A DNA stretch of 64,000 bases from Bacillus sp. FJAT-27225 (GCF_001685025.1 NZ_MAYU01000022.1:372001-436000); one strand, 5' to 3'; shown: positions 9,427 to 18,704, numbered from the stretch's first letter. Numbers and translations: made by a program. Notes: generated from the sequence alone by a model not told the origin.

Positions 9427-11550
9427 TTCCAGTGTCAAATATGCTTTTATCATAAAATAGGAAACTTCCTCGGGGAGCAATTCTTTAATCGGCTTTAACC
9501 GCTCGTTTCCCGCTTCCTCAACCGCTTCTTTAAGCATCGGCAGGAATTCTTCAGGAATGATTTTTTGAATGTCGACCGGCAAGCCTTGTTCCATGCAGGC
9601 AATCAGGTGATTTTCAATTGTGATTTTGGAAAGCTCCCTCATTTTCGCAATTTCATCAATAGCATGCCCCTCAAGATAAAGCTTATGGGTTTCCAGATGG
9701 GAATTGGCAACCGGTTTTGCGGCGGGACGCTTTTGAACCGGTTCTGCTTTTTCAAATACAGGTTTTCTTTCAGGGTTCGTCTCTAAGAATTCTTTGATGG
9801 CAGCAATAAAAGCTGATCCGAACTTCTCATGCTTGCTTTTTCCAACACCGCTCACATCGAGGAATTCTTCATCCGTTTTTGGCAGCTTTAAACACATGTC
9901 TTTAAGGGCAGCATCAGAAAATATGACAAAGGGAGGTACATTGGCTTCATCAGCAAGGATTTTACGGACACTTTTCAATTCCTCGAACAATGGATCTGCA
10001 GAGGATATTGATTCCGATTTTACTGCCTGTTTCCTAACCACAGGCAGCCTGCCGCCAAGCACCTCTTTTCCCTTCTCTGCAACAAAAATGGTCGGATACG
10101 TCCCATGAGCCACACCGATGATCTCTTCGGAAATCAGGAACTCGATAAAGCTTCCCGTCTCTTTGGCAGTCCAGTTTTTCAAAATTCCATACGTGGATAA
10201 CGCATCAAATCCCAATTCCCTGATTTTCTGGTTTGCAGACCCGGTCAGCACCTGGGCAGTCAGCCCTTTCCCAAAACGCTGTCCCATCCGAACAATACAG
10301 GACAGAACCATTTGTGCTTCCTTCGTAACATCTTCTGTCTCCCTGGAATCAGTACAATTTCCGCACCGTCCGCATGGCTTCGTAGTTATTTCTCCAAAAT
10401 AGCGAAGGATGAATTCCTGCAAACAGCTTTCCGTATGGCAATAATCAGCCATTCCCTGCAGCTTTGCAAGTTCACTTGCCGCTCTTTCCCCTGCTGCCGA
10501 CTGGTCGATCAGAAAGCGCTGAACCTGGATATCCTGCGGGGAATACAGTACGGTGCAGACTGACGGCAAACCATCCCGGCCAGCGCGCCCCGCCTCCTGA
10601 TAATAGCTCTCCATATTCCGGGGAAGCTGGTAATGGAGAACGAACCGAATATTGCTTTTATCGATACCCATTCCAAACGCCGATGTTGCGACCATCACCG
10701 AGGCTTCATCCCGTAAAAACCGATCCTGCTCCGAAAAGCGGTCGGCATCAGACATCCCGGCATGATAGCGGGCCACGGAAATACCGCCCTTTTTGAGGTT
10801 TTCATAAAGCATATCAACTGTCTTTCGTGTAGCAGCATAGATCACGCCGGTTTCTTTTTCGTTTTCTTTTAAAAATCGCTTCAGGAAAAGTCCCCGGTCC
10901 TGTCCTTTAACAACCGAAAATGAAAGGTTTTCCCGCTCAAATCCTGTAATGACCTCATTTTCTTCTGGTATTCCCAGCGAGCCCTTTATATCGTCTCTTA
11001 CCAGTGGTGTCGCTGTCGCTGTCAGGGCAAGGATTGCCGGTTTTCTGGAAAGAAGACCGGAAAGCTTAGAAATATACCTGTAGCTTGGCCGAAAATCATG
11101 TCCCCATTGGGAAATACAATGCGCCTCATCCACTGCAATCAGCCCGATTTCCATTTCCTGAAGTTCCCGGATGAATTCTGCGGATTCCAATCTTTCCGGC
11201 GCGACATAAAGCAGCTTGTACTCGCCGTACCGCGCAGCTTCCATCCGCTCGGCTGCTTCTTTTCCTGAAATCGAACTGTTAATATAGGTTGCAGCAATGC
11301 CAAGTTGTACAAGCGCATCAACCTGGTCCTTCATCAGGGAAATTAGCGGTGAAATGACGATTGCAGTTCCCGGCATCATTAGAGCTGGTATTTGATAGCA
11401 AACCGATTTCCCTCCACCTGTCGGCATGACACATAAAGTATTTCTGCCGAACAAGACTTCCGCGATTGCCCTTTCCTGCCCATTCCTAAAATTATCGTAA
11501 CCAAAATAGGTTTTTAATAGCTTCTGTGCTTCTTCCAACAATAGGTTCAC
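9406..11550 (-). CDS. recQ: ATP-dependent DNA helicase RecQ
   Basis: A 714-aa 3'-5' helicase. Motif I is MPTGGGKSVCYQ (residues 42-53), motif II VDEAHCISQWGHDFRP, and motif VI QEAGRAGRDG. The RQC zinc site is CHTESCLQEF...CGRCGNC. A winged-helix region and an HRDC domain (PPFVIFSDAALKDM...) follow, then a C-terminal helical segment (SHLETHKLYLEGHAIDEIAK) like the helicase-associated HTH found in some RecQ proteins. It is longer than B. subtilis RecQ/YocI (about 590 aa) because of that C-terminal addition. It acts in replication fork repair and recombination. It stands alone with its own terminator. Confidence 0.96.
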   Translation of the reverse strand: MNLLLEEAQKLLKTYFGYDNFRNGQERAIAEVLFGRNTLCVMPTGGGKSVCYQIPALMMPGTAIVISPLISLMKDQVDALVQLGIAATYINSSISGKEAAERMEAARYGEYKLLYVAPERLESAEFIRELQEMEIGLIAVDEAHCISQWGHDFRPSYRYISKLSGLLSRKPAILALTATATPLVRDDIKGSLGIPEENEVITGFERENLSFSVVKGQDRGLFLKRFLKENEKETGVIYAATRKTVDMLYENLKKGGISVARYHAGMSDADRFSEQDRFLRDEASVMVATSAFGMGIDKSNIRFVLHYQLPRNMESYYQEAGRAGRDGLPSVCTVLYSPQDIQVQRFLIDQSAAGERAASELAKLQGMADYCHTESCLQEFILRYFGEITTKPCGRCGNCTDSRETEDVTKEAQMVLSCIVRMGQRFGKGLTAQVLTGSANQKIRELGFDALSTYGILKNWTAKETGSFIEFLISEEIIGVAHGTYPTIFVAEKGKEVLGGRLPVVRKQAVKSESISSADPLFEELKSVRKILADEANVPPFVIFSDAALKDMCLKLPKTDEEFLDVSGVGKSKHEKFGSAFIAAIKEFLETNPERKPVFEKAEPVQKRPAAKPVANSHLETHKLYLEGHAIDEIAKMRELSKITIENHLIACMEQGLPVDIQKIIPEEFLPMLKEAVEEAGNERLKPIKELLPEEVSYFMIKAYLTLERSRQLL

Positions 11551-11665
11551 CTTTTTTCATCGGGTTCTCTTACCTTCATTATATCAAAAATTTTCGATTT
11601 CCCCTGTTGCTGGCACAATTGGAAAGCATATATATAACTACATACCAAAAAGGGGTTGAATTTCT

Positions 11666-11959
11666 TTGTTTAAAACTAGGTCCTCGTTCTTCCTATTTCT
11701 TTTCGCCAGCTTGGCTCATGCGCTTACCCTAATCTATTTTGTTGCCAGTACTGTATCAACTGGGCTTGATGGGTCACATCGCGAATCTTTGCTTGATTGG
11801 TTCCCGTTCCTTTTGTTCGCTGCCACTTTTGCCTTCCATGGATTACCGGAATTAAGGGCTGTCTGGAAGTCTGCACCCCTCCGGGCATTTCTCCTGCTTA
11901 TCGTTATAATAGGGGTACTTTCCTGGCTACTGACAGCAGTAATGGGAATACGCTTTTAA
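11666..11959 (+). CDS. Small membrane protein of unknown function
   Basis: 97 aa with three predicted membrane spans (FFLFLFASLAHALTLIYFVA, WFPFLLFAATFAFHGL and AFLLLIVIIGVLSWLLTAVM). The start is a TTG with AGGGG 10 nt upstream, the only good site in the frame. It is divergent from recQ. I do not recognise the family, and no catalytic motif is visible. Confidence 0.6.
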   Translation: MFKTRSSFFLFLFASLAHALTLIYFVASTVSTGLDGSHRESLLDWFPFLLFAATFAFHGLPELRAVWKSAPLRAFLLLIVIIGVLSWLLTAVMGIRF

Positions 11960-12063
11960 CTGCCACTTCAATATGTGGAGCAGTGTATTTCAGACAATAA
12001 CGTCTATCGGGCAAAACTATAAATTGGGCTCGCTTCAATAATAGAAAGCCATTCGGAAAATGT

Positions 12064-12190
12064 ATCGCCCGTCACAACTTTATCTTTATCACCCTGAATG
12101 AACTTTTTTTATCCCTCAATCACAAGTTTTTAACCCTGAACGAACCATATTTCACCCTGAACGGAGCATATATCGCCCTTATTCACCTTT
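12064..12190. repeat. Degenerate tandem array with 21-nt period
   Basis: Six units built around ATC(A/G)CCCTGAACGAA. The CCC cores fall at 12068, 12092, 12113, 12134, 12155 and 12176: spacings 24, 21, 21, 21, 21. It lies in the 339-bp gap between the small membrane protein and yheE; no gene is seen there. Confidence 0.7.
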
Positions 12191-12298
12191 CCGACACAAT
12201 CCTTCCGAATAAACACTACCATACGATTAAAAAACCTCTGCGAACTCGCCACTCCGCATGCGGTTAGTATAAAATGGTGTCGAGGGAGGAAGGGATAG

Positions 12299-12511
12299 AT
12301 GCTGACACATTTTCAGTTTAAACCGCTTTATAAAAATGAAGTGATCCCAGGTTGGGAATTCTCGGGGTTTTTTAAAAAGCAAAAACGCTCTGGCCGCTAT
12401 CTTCAAGATGGGCGAATTGAATGGGTTTTGAATCCGCCGGATCATGAAGACAAGGATATCCTTGAAAATCAGGTCCATGAATTGATGCTTTTCCATGTAT
12501 ATGACCGTTGA
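12299..12511 (+). CDS. yheE: YheE-family small protein (DUF5342)
   Basis: A 70-aa soluble protein beginning MLTHFQFKPLYKNEVIPGW and ending VHELMLFHVYDR, both characteristic of B. subtilis YheE. A GAGGGAGGAAGGG site precedes the ATG. Function unknown. A terminator follows immediately. Confidence 0.88.
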   Translation: MLTHFQFKPLYKNEVIPGWEFSGFFKKQKRSGRYLQDGRIEWVLNPPDHEDKDILENQVHELMLFHVYDR

Positions 12512-12540
12512 TGCCGGGGAGTCCCATCCGGCATTTTTTG
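12511..12540 (+). terminator. Rho-independent terminator after yheE
   Basis: Stem ATGCCGG/CCGGCAT with T6 at its 3' side. Confidence 0.85.
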
Positions 12541-12596
12541 TTGCTCTTTAATAATTGGTATAATAGAAAAAATGAATGAATAAATGGGGAAATGCT

Positions 12597-13508
12597 ATGT
12601 TCGCAAATTTACTGGAGCTATATCCTGGCTCAACGATCACTGACTTCCCGCCTGGCAATGTAGGCGGAAGCGTCCATATTTTCAACAATCCCTTAACTGG
12701 AGAGTGGATTTCAATTCCTGCAGACGTAATCAGCGGGAGGGAGCTTGATCTGCTCGGAAGATTATACGGTAAAACCGAACCAATCACAGAGAAATCACCT
12801 CTTCTTCAACTATGGAGGAATTTCCTTTTGTCTGGCGGTGAACTTCCCTCCACTCATGAAAATGAATTTGTCCGGCTTCTGCAAATCCAGTTTTACGGCC
12901 AGGGAAATGAACGGGAGGAACTTGAAACGGCAGTAAAAGGATTTTTCCCAAATGATGTGCTGATCCTTTGGGAAAATCAACGTGAAGCAATTATCATCCA
13001 AGTAGGAGACACTCTTCTGGAAGAGCGGGATATAGCTTCCATGGCTGCAGCATTCGAGAGTGATTTTTACATAAAAACATTGCTTTATATTGGCAAAAAA
13101 CTTCGGATTAATGCCGACTTGCCAGGACACTTTGGGAAGGAACGCACCCTTTTTTCATTTGCTAAAAAGAGCATGCCCAGAGAAGAATATTATACCTTCG
13201 AGAAGATTTTCCCGGCCTATATTGCATCCCAGCTGCCGGAACAGCTTGCCGAGGCGCTCCTTAATGAATTCCAGGAAGCGTTTAGCAATGACGAAGAAAT
13301 GTTCATTACTGTAAAAGGATTTCTTGAAAATGGATCAAACGCAAGCCTTACTGCAAAAAAATTGTTTATCCACCGCAACACACTACAGTACCGAATCGAT
13401 AAATTTACGGACCGGACAGGAGTCGGTTTAAAGGATTTCCACTCAGCTTTTACCGTCTATCTTGCCTGCCTGCTTTATGACAAAAATCGAAACAGCACCA
13501 CCGAATGA
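12597..13508 (+). CDS. PucR/CdaR-type transcriptional regulator
   Basis: A 303-aa protein whose C-terminus is the PucR-type HTH: VKGFLENGSNASLTAKKLFIHRNTLQYRIDKF, where HRNTLQYR is the recognition-helix signature. The N-terminal 230 residues have no clear sensory domain. It sits directly upstream of msmX on the same strand but is separated from it by a terminator. I infer it may be a sugar-responsive regulator from that position only. The start at 12597 was preferred over an ATG 21 nt earlier because GGGGAAA precedes it at the right distance. Confidence 0.85.
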   Translation: MFANLLELYPGSTITDFPPGNVGGSVHIFNNPLTGEWISIPADVISGRELDLLGRLYGKTEPITEKSPLLQLWRNFLLSGGELPSTHENEFVRLLQIQFYGQGNEREELETAVKGFFPNDVLILWENQREAIIIQVGDTLLEERDIASMAAAFESDFYIKTLLYIGKKLRINADLPGHFGKERTLFSFAKKSMPREEYYTFEKIFPAYIASQLPEQLAEALLNEFQEAFSNDEEMFITVKGFLENGSNASLTAKKLFIHRNTLQYRIDKFTDRTGVGLKDFHSAFTVYLACLLYDKNRNSTTE

Positions 13509-13510
13509 AG

Positions 13511-13537
13511 CTGCCCCTAATCAAGGCAGTTTTTTTC
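13511..13537 (+). terminator. Terminator after the PucR-type gene
   Basis: Short stem CTGCC/GGCAG followed by T7. Stem is only 5-6 bp, so efficiency is uncertain. Confidence 0.6.
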
Positions 13538-13678
13538 GATTACTCCACCTTTTGAAAGGGCTTACAGCAATGTGCCCAATTCTTCGTACGAAACTTTGTG
13601 CAGCCTGTCCATATAGTTTTCGACAAAGATTTTATAAAATGAATATATGAAAACAGTTTAAACAGGAGGCTACAACAC

Positions 13679-14791
13679 ATGGCAGAATTAAAGCTTGACC
13701 ATATTTATAAAGTCTATGATAACAAGGTAACTGCAGTTGAAGACTTCAACCTTCATATTCAGGACAAGGAATTCATCGTATTCGTCGGCCCGTCCGGCTG
13801 TGGTAAATCTACGACTCTTCGTATGATTGCCGGCCTTGAAGAAATTTCAAAAGGCGATTTTTACATTGATGGCAAAAGGGTTAATGATGTCGCTCCGAAG
13901 GACCGTGACATCGCGATGGTTTTCCAGAACTATGCCCTTTACCCGCATATGTCCGTTTACGATAACATGGCATTTGGCCTGAAACTCCGCAAAATTCCGA
14001 AAGCTGAAATCGACCAAAAGGTAAAAGAAGCAGCAAGGATTCTTGGCCTTGAAACGTACCTTGACCGTAAGCCAAAAGCGCTTTCCGGCGGTCAGCGCCA
14101 GCGTGTTGCTCTTGGCCGCGCCATTGTCCGTGACGCGAAGGTGTTCCTAATGGACGAGCCGCTTTCCAACCTTGATGCAAAGCTCCGTGTCCAGATGCGT
14201 GCTGAAATTGCCAAGCTTCACCGCCGCTTGAACACAACGACTATTTACGTTACACACGACCAGACTGAAGCGATGACAATGGCGACGCGCCTTGTTGTTA
14301 TGAAAGATGGCGTTATCCAGCAGGTTGGTACTCCTAAAGAAGTTTATGAAAGGCCTGAGAATGTATTCGTTGGCGGTTTCATCGGGTCACCTGCGATGAA
14401 CTTTTTCCGCGGAACATTGGAGGAAGGCACATTTGTTATCGGCAATTCCAAAATTGCCGTGCCTGAGGGCAAGATGAAATTTCTCCGCGAGCAGGGCTAT
14501 ACTGGCAAGCCAATCATCCTCGGTGTCCGTCCTGAAGATATCCATGACGAGCCGGTATTCATTGACGCTTCTGCAGGTTCTAAAATCACTGCAACTGTCG
14601 ATGTTGCAGAATTGACTGGTGCCGAAACGATGGTTTACTCCAGCCTCGGCGGACAAGATTTCGTGGCACGGCTTGATTCCCGTTCTGATATTCACCCTAA
14701 TGACAAGCTCGAGCTTGCTTTTGATATGAACAAAGTTCACTTCTTTGATGTAGAATCCGAGCTTCGCCTTCGTCCAGCAGGAGATAAATAA
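13679..14791 (+). CDS. msmX: MsmX/UgpC-type sugar ABC transporter ATPase
   Basis: A 370-aa ATPase of the MalK/UgpC/MsmX group. Walker [10 protein letters not shown] (residues 38-46), Q-loop [12 protein letters not shown], signature [17 protein letters not shown], Walker [13 protein letters not shown], and switch [10 protein letters not shown], followed by a C-terminal OB-fold (TOBE) domain. In B. subtilis MsmX is a shared energiser for several oligosaccharide importers, and its lone position here, without permeases or binding protein, fits that role. A strong AGGAGG precedes the ATG. It ends at a good terminator. Confidence 0.94.
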   Translation: MAELKLDHIYKVYDNKVTAVEDFNLHIQDKEFIVFVGPSGCGKSTTLRMIAGLEEISKGDFYIDGKRVNDVAPKDRDIAMVFQNYALYPHMSVYDNMAFGLKLRKIPKAEIDQKVKEAARILGLETYLDRKPKALSGGQRQRVALGRAIVRDAKVFLMDEPLSNLDAKLRVQMRAEIAKLHRRLNTTTIYVTHDQTEAMTMATRLVVMKDGVIQQVGTPKEVYERPENVFVGGFIGSPAMNFFRGTLEEGTFVIGNSKIAVPEGKMKFLREQGYTGKPIILGVRPEDIHDEPVFIDASAGSKITATVDVAELTGAETMVYSSLGGQDFVARLDSRSDIHPNDKLELAFDMNKVHFFDVESELRLRPAGDK

Positions 14792-14801
14792 TCTAAATAT
14801 C

Positions 14802-14845
14802 AAAAGCGCCTAGACCATTTGAAAGGTCCAGGCGCTTTTTGTTTT
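14802..14845 (+). terminator. Rho-independent terminator of msmX
   Basis: Stem AAAAGCGCCTAGACC / GGTCCAGGCGCTTTTT around a short loop, then T-rich. It can also serve the convergent gene at 14859. Confidence 0.92.
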
Positions 14846-14858
14846 CTAAAAAAATGAA

Positions 14859-15101
14859 TTACTCGTCAATCAGGACTACCTTGTCATTTCCACATGCAGG
14901 GCAGCGGTACAGGTGCGGACACTGTTGATTTTTGTGATCATTTGGAATGCCGTCCTCAAGCTTCATTAAATCGATTGGCATGTATGGGCTATAGTCATCG
15001 AAATAATCCATGTAGCGGCCTTTCTCTTCCATCCGGCTACTGCATTCGCTGCAGGGAATATCCAGTTGTTTTAGTCCATTGCAGACTGGGCATACCGCCA
15101 T
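14859..15101 (-). CDS. Small zinc-ribbon-like protein
   Basis: 80 aa with four pairs of cysteines: CPVCNG at the N-terminus, CSEC, and C-terminal CPHLYRCPACGNDKV. This suggests one or two structural zinc sites. The middle is acidic and Tyr-rich (DYFDDYSPYMPID). Similar uncharacterised proteins occur in Bacillus; no function is known to me. The start was set at MAVCPVC because GCGGGGG lies 8 nt upstream; the open frame extends 39 codons further but without a ribosome site. Confidence 0.75.
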   Translation of the reverse strand: MAVCPVCNGLKQLDIPCSECSSRMEEKGRYMDYFDDYSPYMPIDLMKLEDGIPNDHKNQQCPHLYRCPACGNDKVVLIDE

Positions 15102-15238
15102 TTGAATCCCCCGCTTTTTTGTTAGTGTTTGCAGTGCTCTTTTTTCTATACAAAATAGCTCCTTACTACAATAAAAGAACAGGTAGTATGAAGCGACTAT
15201 CAACATGATTTGTGGCATTAATTACCACTATCGGTATA

Positions 15239-15267
15239 GTATAAACCAGTACATACGGCTCATACTA
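15239..15267 (+). promoter_or_regulatory. SigG-like (forespore) promoter of the SASP gene
   Basis: The -10 element CATACTA (15261-15267) matches the SigG consensus CATNHTA, and GTATA lies 17 nt upstream (15239-15243) as a -35. The gene controlled is a SASP, a classical SigG target. Confidence 0.7.
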
Positions 15268-15283
15268 GAACCAATATCACCGA

Positions 15284-15344
15284 TGGGTTCCAGGGCCGGG
15301 ACTAGACGTCTTCCCGGCGAGCCGGTGCAACTCCGGCCAACCCA
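15284..15344 (+). ncRNA. Predicted three-way-junction structure in the SASP mRNA leader
   Basis: A G+C-rich island in an A+T-rich leader folds as an outer stem TGGGTT/AACCCA enclosing two hairpins: GCCGGG-12 nt-CCCGGC and GCCGG-TGCAACT-CCGGC. It starts about 10 nt after the inferred SigG transcript start and ends 43 nt before the SASP ATG. I do not recognise the class. Confidence 0.5.
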
Positions 15345-15386
15345 GCCATACCAAAATTTTCAAAAAGACTGAGGAGATGAAACAGC

Positions 15387-15590
15387 ATGGCCAACAACAA
15401 TTCAAACCAATTGTTAGTACCAGGTGCAGAACAAGCTTTGCAACAAATGAAGATTGAAATTGCACAAGAATTTGGCGTTAACCTTGGTGCAGAAACTACT
15501 TCCCGTGCAAACGGCTCGGTCGGTGGAGAAATTACTAAGCGTCTCGTTTCAATGGCTCAGGGTCAACTAGGTGGCGGCTTCAGCCGTTAA
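15387..15590 (+). CDS. Alpha/beta-type small acid-soluble spore protein
   Basis: 67 aa with the family marks: a Gln/Asn-rich N-terminus, the GPR protease site [10 protein letters not shown], and the C-terminal [15 protein letters not shown]. These proteins coat forespore DNA, protect it from UV and heat, and supply amino acids on germination. A GGAG site is present upstream. It has a SigG-like promoter and an unusually structured leader, and is followed by a terminator. Confidence 0.96.
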   Translation: MANNNSNQLLVPGAEQALQQMKIEIAQEFGVNLGAETTSRANGSVGGEITKRLVSMAQGQLGGGFSR

Positions 15591-15653
15591 TTGGCTGGAT
15601 CCTCGAGAACACGAAGAATCTGTAAAAGCTTTAAAAGTGAATATACTGGATAC

Positions 15654-15690
15654 GCCCCCTCCTTTAGGCAGGGGGCACTTATTTTTTATA
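15654..15690 (+). terminator. Terminator after the SASP gene
   Basis: Stem GCCCCCT/AGGGGGC with 9-nt loop, then ACTTATTTTTT. Confidence 0.75.
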
Positions 15691-15799
15691 AAAAAGATTC
15701 TTTACCAAAAGAAGTGGTTGAAAATAGTCTGTTCTTTTAGTGAAAGCCAGCACCGTATGGTAGTAAAGATACTATAACCGTTTTGCCGATTCTTTCGAA

Positions 15800-17176
15800 C
15801 TAGACCATATTTTCCGGCTTCACCCATTCATCAAATTCCTGCCCGGTCAGGTAGCCGGTCCTGATCGCTGCTTCTTTTAATGTCAGGGATTCGGTAAATG
15901 CCAGCTTGGCAATTTGTGCTGCCTTTTCATAGCCAATATGCGGATTTAGAGCCGTAACAAGCATCAGCGACCGTTCCATTTGCTCGGCAATGGCTGTTTC
16001 GTTTGCGGTAATCCCAACAGCGCAATTTTTGTTGAATGAATTGATTCCGTCAGCCAGCAGCCTGACTGACTGCAGGAAGTTATGGATGATAACCGGCTTA
16101 AATACATTCAGTTCAAAATTCCCCTGGCTTGCCGCAAAGGCGATTGCAGCATCGTTGCCGAAAACCTGGCATACTGCCATAGTCAAAGCCTCGCTTTGAG
16201 TCGGGTTAACCTTACCAGGCATTATAGAACTGCCCGGCTCATTGGCAGGAATCGCAATCTCCCCAATTCCGCTCCGCGGTCCACTGGCCAGCCATCTTAC
16301 ATCATTGGCAATTTTCATCAAATCAGCCGCAAGAGCCTTACACGCACCGTGCACATAGACAAGCTCATCATGGCTGGTCAGGGCATGAAATTTATTTTTC
16401 GAAGAACGGAAGGGATGGCCAGTAACGCTTGCGATGACTTCTGCCGTCCTGCTTCCAAAATCCTTCGGAGCATTAATACCTGTACCAACTGCGGTTCCTC
16501 CAATGGCAAGATCGAGCAGCGACTTGCTGGACTCTCTTATCATCTTTGCAGTTTTCTCAAGCATTGTCCGCCAGCCGCTCACTTCCTGTTCAAGTGTCAA
16601 AGGGGTTGCATCCTGCAGATGCGTCCGTCCGATTTTAATAATATGCGCAAACTCTTTTTCTTTTTGCCTGAAGGTTTCAGTCAGTCCTTCAAGGGCCGGC
16701 AGCAAGGTTGAACTCAATTTCCCGTAGGCGGCAATGTGCATGGCTGTTGGAAATGTATCATTCGAGCTTTGCGACATATTCACATCATCATTTGGGTGAA
16801 TTCTCGTTGAACTGCCCTCCTGCTCTAGCAGGGCATTCGCCCGGTTCGCAATTACTTCATTGACGTTCATGTTTGTCTGGGTTCCGCTTCCTGTTTGCCA
16901 GACTACAAGTGGAAAGTGTTCGTCATACTTACCTTCCAGGATTTCGGTGCATACGTGAACAATAATTTCCTTTTTTTCATCAGAAAGCCTTCCAGACTCA
17001 TTGTTGGCTATAGCCGCTGCTAGCTTGACAGTTGCCAGGCTATATATGAGGTCAAGCGGCATTTTCTCTGTACTGATCTTAAAGTTTTCGAGGCTCCGTT
17101 GTGTTTGCGCGCCCCAGTAGCTGTCTTTTGGAACCTTCACTTCACCGAGTGTATCTTTTTCAATCCGGTAGTCCAA
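15800..17176 (-). CDS. citG: Class II fumarate hydratase
   Basis: A 458-aa fumarase of the TCA cycle, converting fumarate and L-malate. Substrate-site motifs are present: [42 protein letters not shown] and the superfamily signature [13 protein letters not shown]. The true start is a TTG at 17176 (giving MDYRIEKD, as in B. subtilis CitG MEYRIERD), preceded by GGGAGGG at the right spacing; the in-frame ATG seven codons earlier lacks one. Monocistronic in this context. Confidence 0.95.
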   Translation of the reverse strand: MDYRIEKDTLGEVKVPKDSYWGAQTQRSLENFKISTEKMPLDLIYSLATVKLAAAIANNESGRLSDEKKEIIVHVCTEILEGKYDEHFPLVVWQTGSGTQTNMNVNEVIANRANALLEQEGSSTRIHPNDDVNMSQSSNDTFPTAMHIAAYGKLSSTLLPALEGLTETFRQKEKEFAHIIKIGRTHLQDATPLTLEQEVSGWRTMLEKTAKMIRESSKSLLDLAIGGTAVGTGINAPKDFGSRTAEVIASVTGHPFRSSKNKFHALTSHDELVYVHGACKALAADLMKIANDVRWLASGPRSGIGEIAIPANEPGSSIMPGKVNPTQSEALTMAVCQVFGNDAAIAFAASQGNFELNVFKPVIIHNFLQSVRLLADGINSFNKNCAVGITANETAIAEQMERSLMLVTALNPHIGYEKAAQIAKLAFTESLTLKEAAIRTGYLTGQEFDEWVKPENMV

Positions 17177-17244
17177 TTTGATCCCTCCCTTGTTCATCCT
17201 TATATCATTTTCCCTTTTTTGCTTAAAACAAGCCTATTCTCTCT

Positions 17245-17769
17245 TTATTCATTGAACTCCTTTGGGTACACCACTGTCTCTGATTTATTTTCCAATGAGC
17301 CCCTGTTTAGTTCCATAGCCATGAATACTTCATCTGGTACATCCCATGGAGCCTTGATTCCCCATTTGGATGCTTTTTCAAAACCGAACCCGGAGTAATA
17401 ACGAGGATGGCCGAGTACAATGACAGAACTGAAATCAGAGTGTCTTGCCCTTTCCAACGCCTCATTTATGAGTCGGGTTCCAATACCTTTATTTTGATAT
17501 TCCGGCAGTACCGAAACAGGTGCGAGGGTCAGTGTTTCAGCTGATTGTATGTTTGCCTTTGTCATAAGAACATGGCCGACAATTTCCCCGCTGACGTCGT
17601 CAAAAGCGACTAGCGATAGCTCAGGCACAAACGATTTTGAGCCTCTAAGCCGCGCTACAAGCTTATGTTCGGTTTTATCGCTGATAGCGACATTGGCAAA
17701 GGCACGTTGAATTAGTTTTTCTGTATTCAGGTAATCCTTTTCATTCTCCTGCCTTATATAAACGGCCAT
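17245..17769 (-). CDS. GNAT family N-acetyltransferase
   Basis: A 174-aa GNAT protein. The acetyl-CoA site is visible as VSVLPEYQNKGIGTRLINEALERA (Q/RxxGxG/A), followed by VIVLGHPRYYSGFGFEKAS, typical of the YhbS-like subgroup. Substrate unknown. The start at 17769 has AAAGGGG upstream. An open frame continues 64 codons further but overlaps a terminator and a small independent ORF, so that extension is rejected. Confidence 0.88.
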   Translation of the reverse strand: MAVYIRQENEKDYLNTEKLIQRAFANVAISDKTEHKLVARLRGSKSFVPELSLVAFDDVSGEIVGHVLMTKANIQSAETLTLAPVSVLPEYQNKGIGTRLINEALERARHSDFSSVIVLGHPRYYSGFGFEKASKWGIKAPWDVPDEVFMAMELNRGSLENKSETVVYPKEFNE

Positions 17770-17823
17770 TATCCCATCCCCTTTATGAAGTCTTATCTTG
17801 AGTATACCTGCAGTCTTTGGCAA

Positions 17824-17850
17824 AATAAAAACTGCAGACAGTGTCTGCAG
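17824..17850 (-). terminator. Terminator after the 27-aa ORF
   Basis: Perfect 9-bp stem CTGCAGACA/TGTCTGCAG with 1-nt centre, followed on the minus strand by TTTTTATTTT. Confidence 0.85.
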
Positions 17851-17852
17851 CT

Positions 17853-17936
17853 TTATTGTTTCACTATCATATACCCGATGTAGTAGACCAGACTCATCAA
17901 ACTGCCAATTGTTAATGTTACCGAGAACATCTCCAT
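17853..17936 (-). CDS. Predicted 27-aa membrane peptide
   Basis: A very short ORF, MEMFSVTLTIGSLMSLVYYI then GYMIVKQ, which is a single hydrophobic span with a positively charged end. AAAGGAG lies upstream of the ATG and a strong terminator starts right after the stop, so it looks like a complete minimal gene. An internal ATG two codons in is the alternative start. Function unknown; toxins and small membrane regulators have this form. Confidence 0.55.
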   Translation of the reverse strand: MEMFSVTLTIGSLMSLVYYIGYMIVKQ

Positions 17937-18028
17937 CCCGCTCCTTTAGGTTGAGTTGCATCCATTACTAAAGTACCATGAACAGCCTCAAAAGATTTTC
18001 AATTTCGTGACAGAAAGGTGAACTTTAC

Positions 18029-18649
18029 GTGAACATATGTCTTTTTGGTGCCACAGGGAGGGTTGGCGGAGTTGTCTTGGAAAATTGTTTGAAGTCCGGC
18101 CATAACGTACACGCTCTCGTAAGAAATCCTGAAAAACTTTCTTATACCCATCCTGCTTTAAGAGTGTTACATGGTGATGCTTTAAATCAGCAAGATGTTC
18201 ATACCGCTGTTAAAGGCTGTGATGCTGTCATCAGCTGTTTGAACACGGGAGGCACTGATTTCCTCTCAAGTTCCATGCCCATTATCATCTCGGCAATGAA
18301 AGCCCATGATGTGCACCGAATCATTATGGTCAGCACTGCAGGGATTCTGCAGGCACGCTCTGAACCGGAACTGTACAGATTTCAATCATCAGAATCAAGG
18401 CGGTCCACCACAAAGGATGCCGAGGAACACCTCAAGGCTTTTTTGATTATGGAGGAATCCGGCCTTGACTGGACAGCTGTTTGCCCTACCTACTTGCCAG
18501 TCGGGGAACGGATTGGGACTTATCGAATTGGCAGGAATATCTTGCCGGAACACCCAAGCTCAATCTCAATCTACGACACCGGGGATTTTACGTTTCATCA
18601 GCTTCAAAGCCTTGAATACCTGCACTGCCGGGTGGGGCTGACGTATTAA
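18029..18649 (+). CDS. NAD(P)-binding Rossmann protein (NmrA/YwnB-like SDR)
   Basis: 206 aa, starting with the dinucleotide-binding motif LFGATGRVGG, then the atypical SDR strands HALVRNPEKL, GDALNQQDV and DAVISCLN, and MVSTAGI. It lacks a classical YxxxK active site in order, as is common in NmrA-like proteins that sense NAD(P) or act as isomerases/reductases. Start is a GTG with AAAGGTG upstream. No partner gene is evident. Confidence 0.82.
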   Translation: MNICLFGATGRVGGVVLENCLKSGHNVHALVRNPEKLSYTHPALRVLHGDALNQQDVHTAVKGCDAVISCLNTGGTDFLSSSMPIIISAMKAHDVHRIIMVSTAGILQARSEPELYRFQSSESRRSTTKDAEEHLKAFLIMEESGLDWTAVCPTYLPVGERIGTYRIGRNILPEHPSSISIYDTGDFTFHQLQSLEYLHCRVGLTY

Positions 18650-18704
18650 GGATAGGAGCCAACGTAAGTAGAATCTGCCACAGATGGTTTAGCAATCCGC
18701 ACCT

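Noticed and set aside
12064-12190. CRISPR array (regular 21-nt repeats)
   Set aside because: Units are degenerate with no unique spacers and no cas genes; spacing is too short.
15284-15344. Cobalamin riboswitch or twister-sister ribozyme (because of GCCGGTGCAA-CTCCGGCC)
   Set aside because: Only the single hairpin resembles those classes; the B12 box and the twister-sister internal loop are absent. Kept as an unclassified structure.
17245-17961. 238-aa version of the GNAT protein
   Set aside because: The extension runs through a strong terminator and a small ORF with its own ribosome site; a good start exists at 17769.
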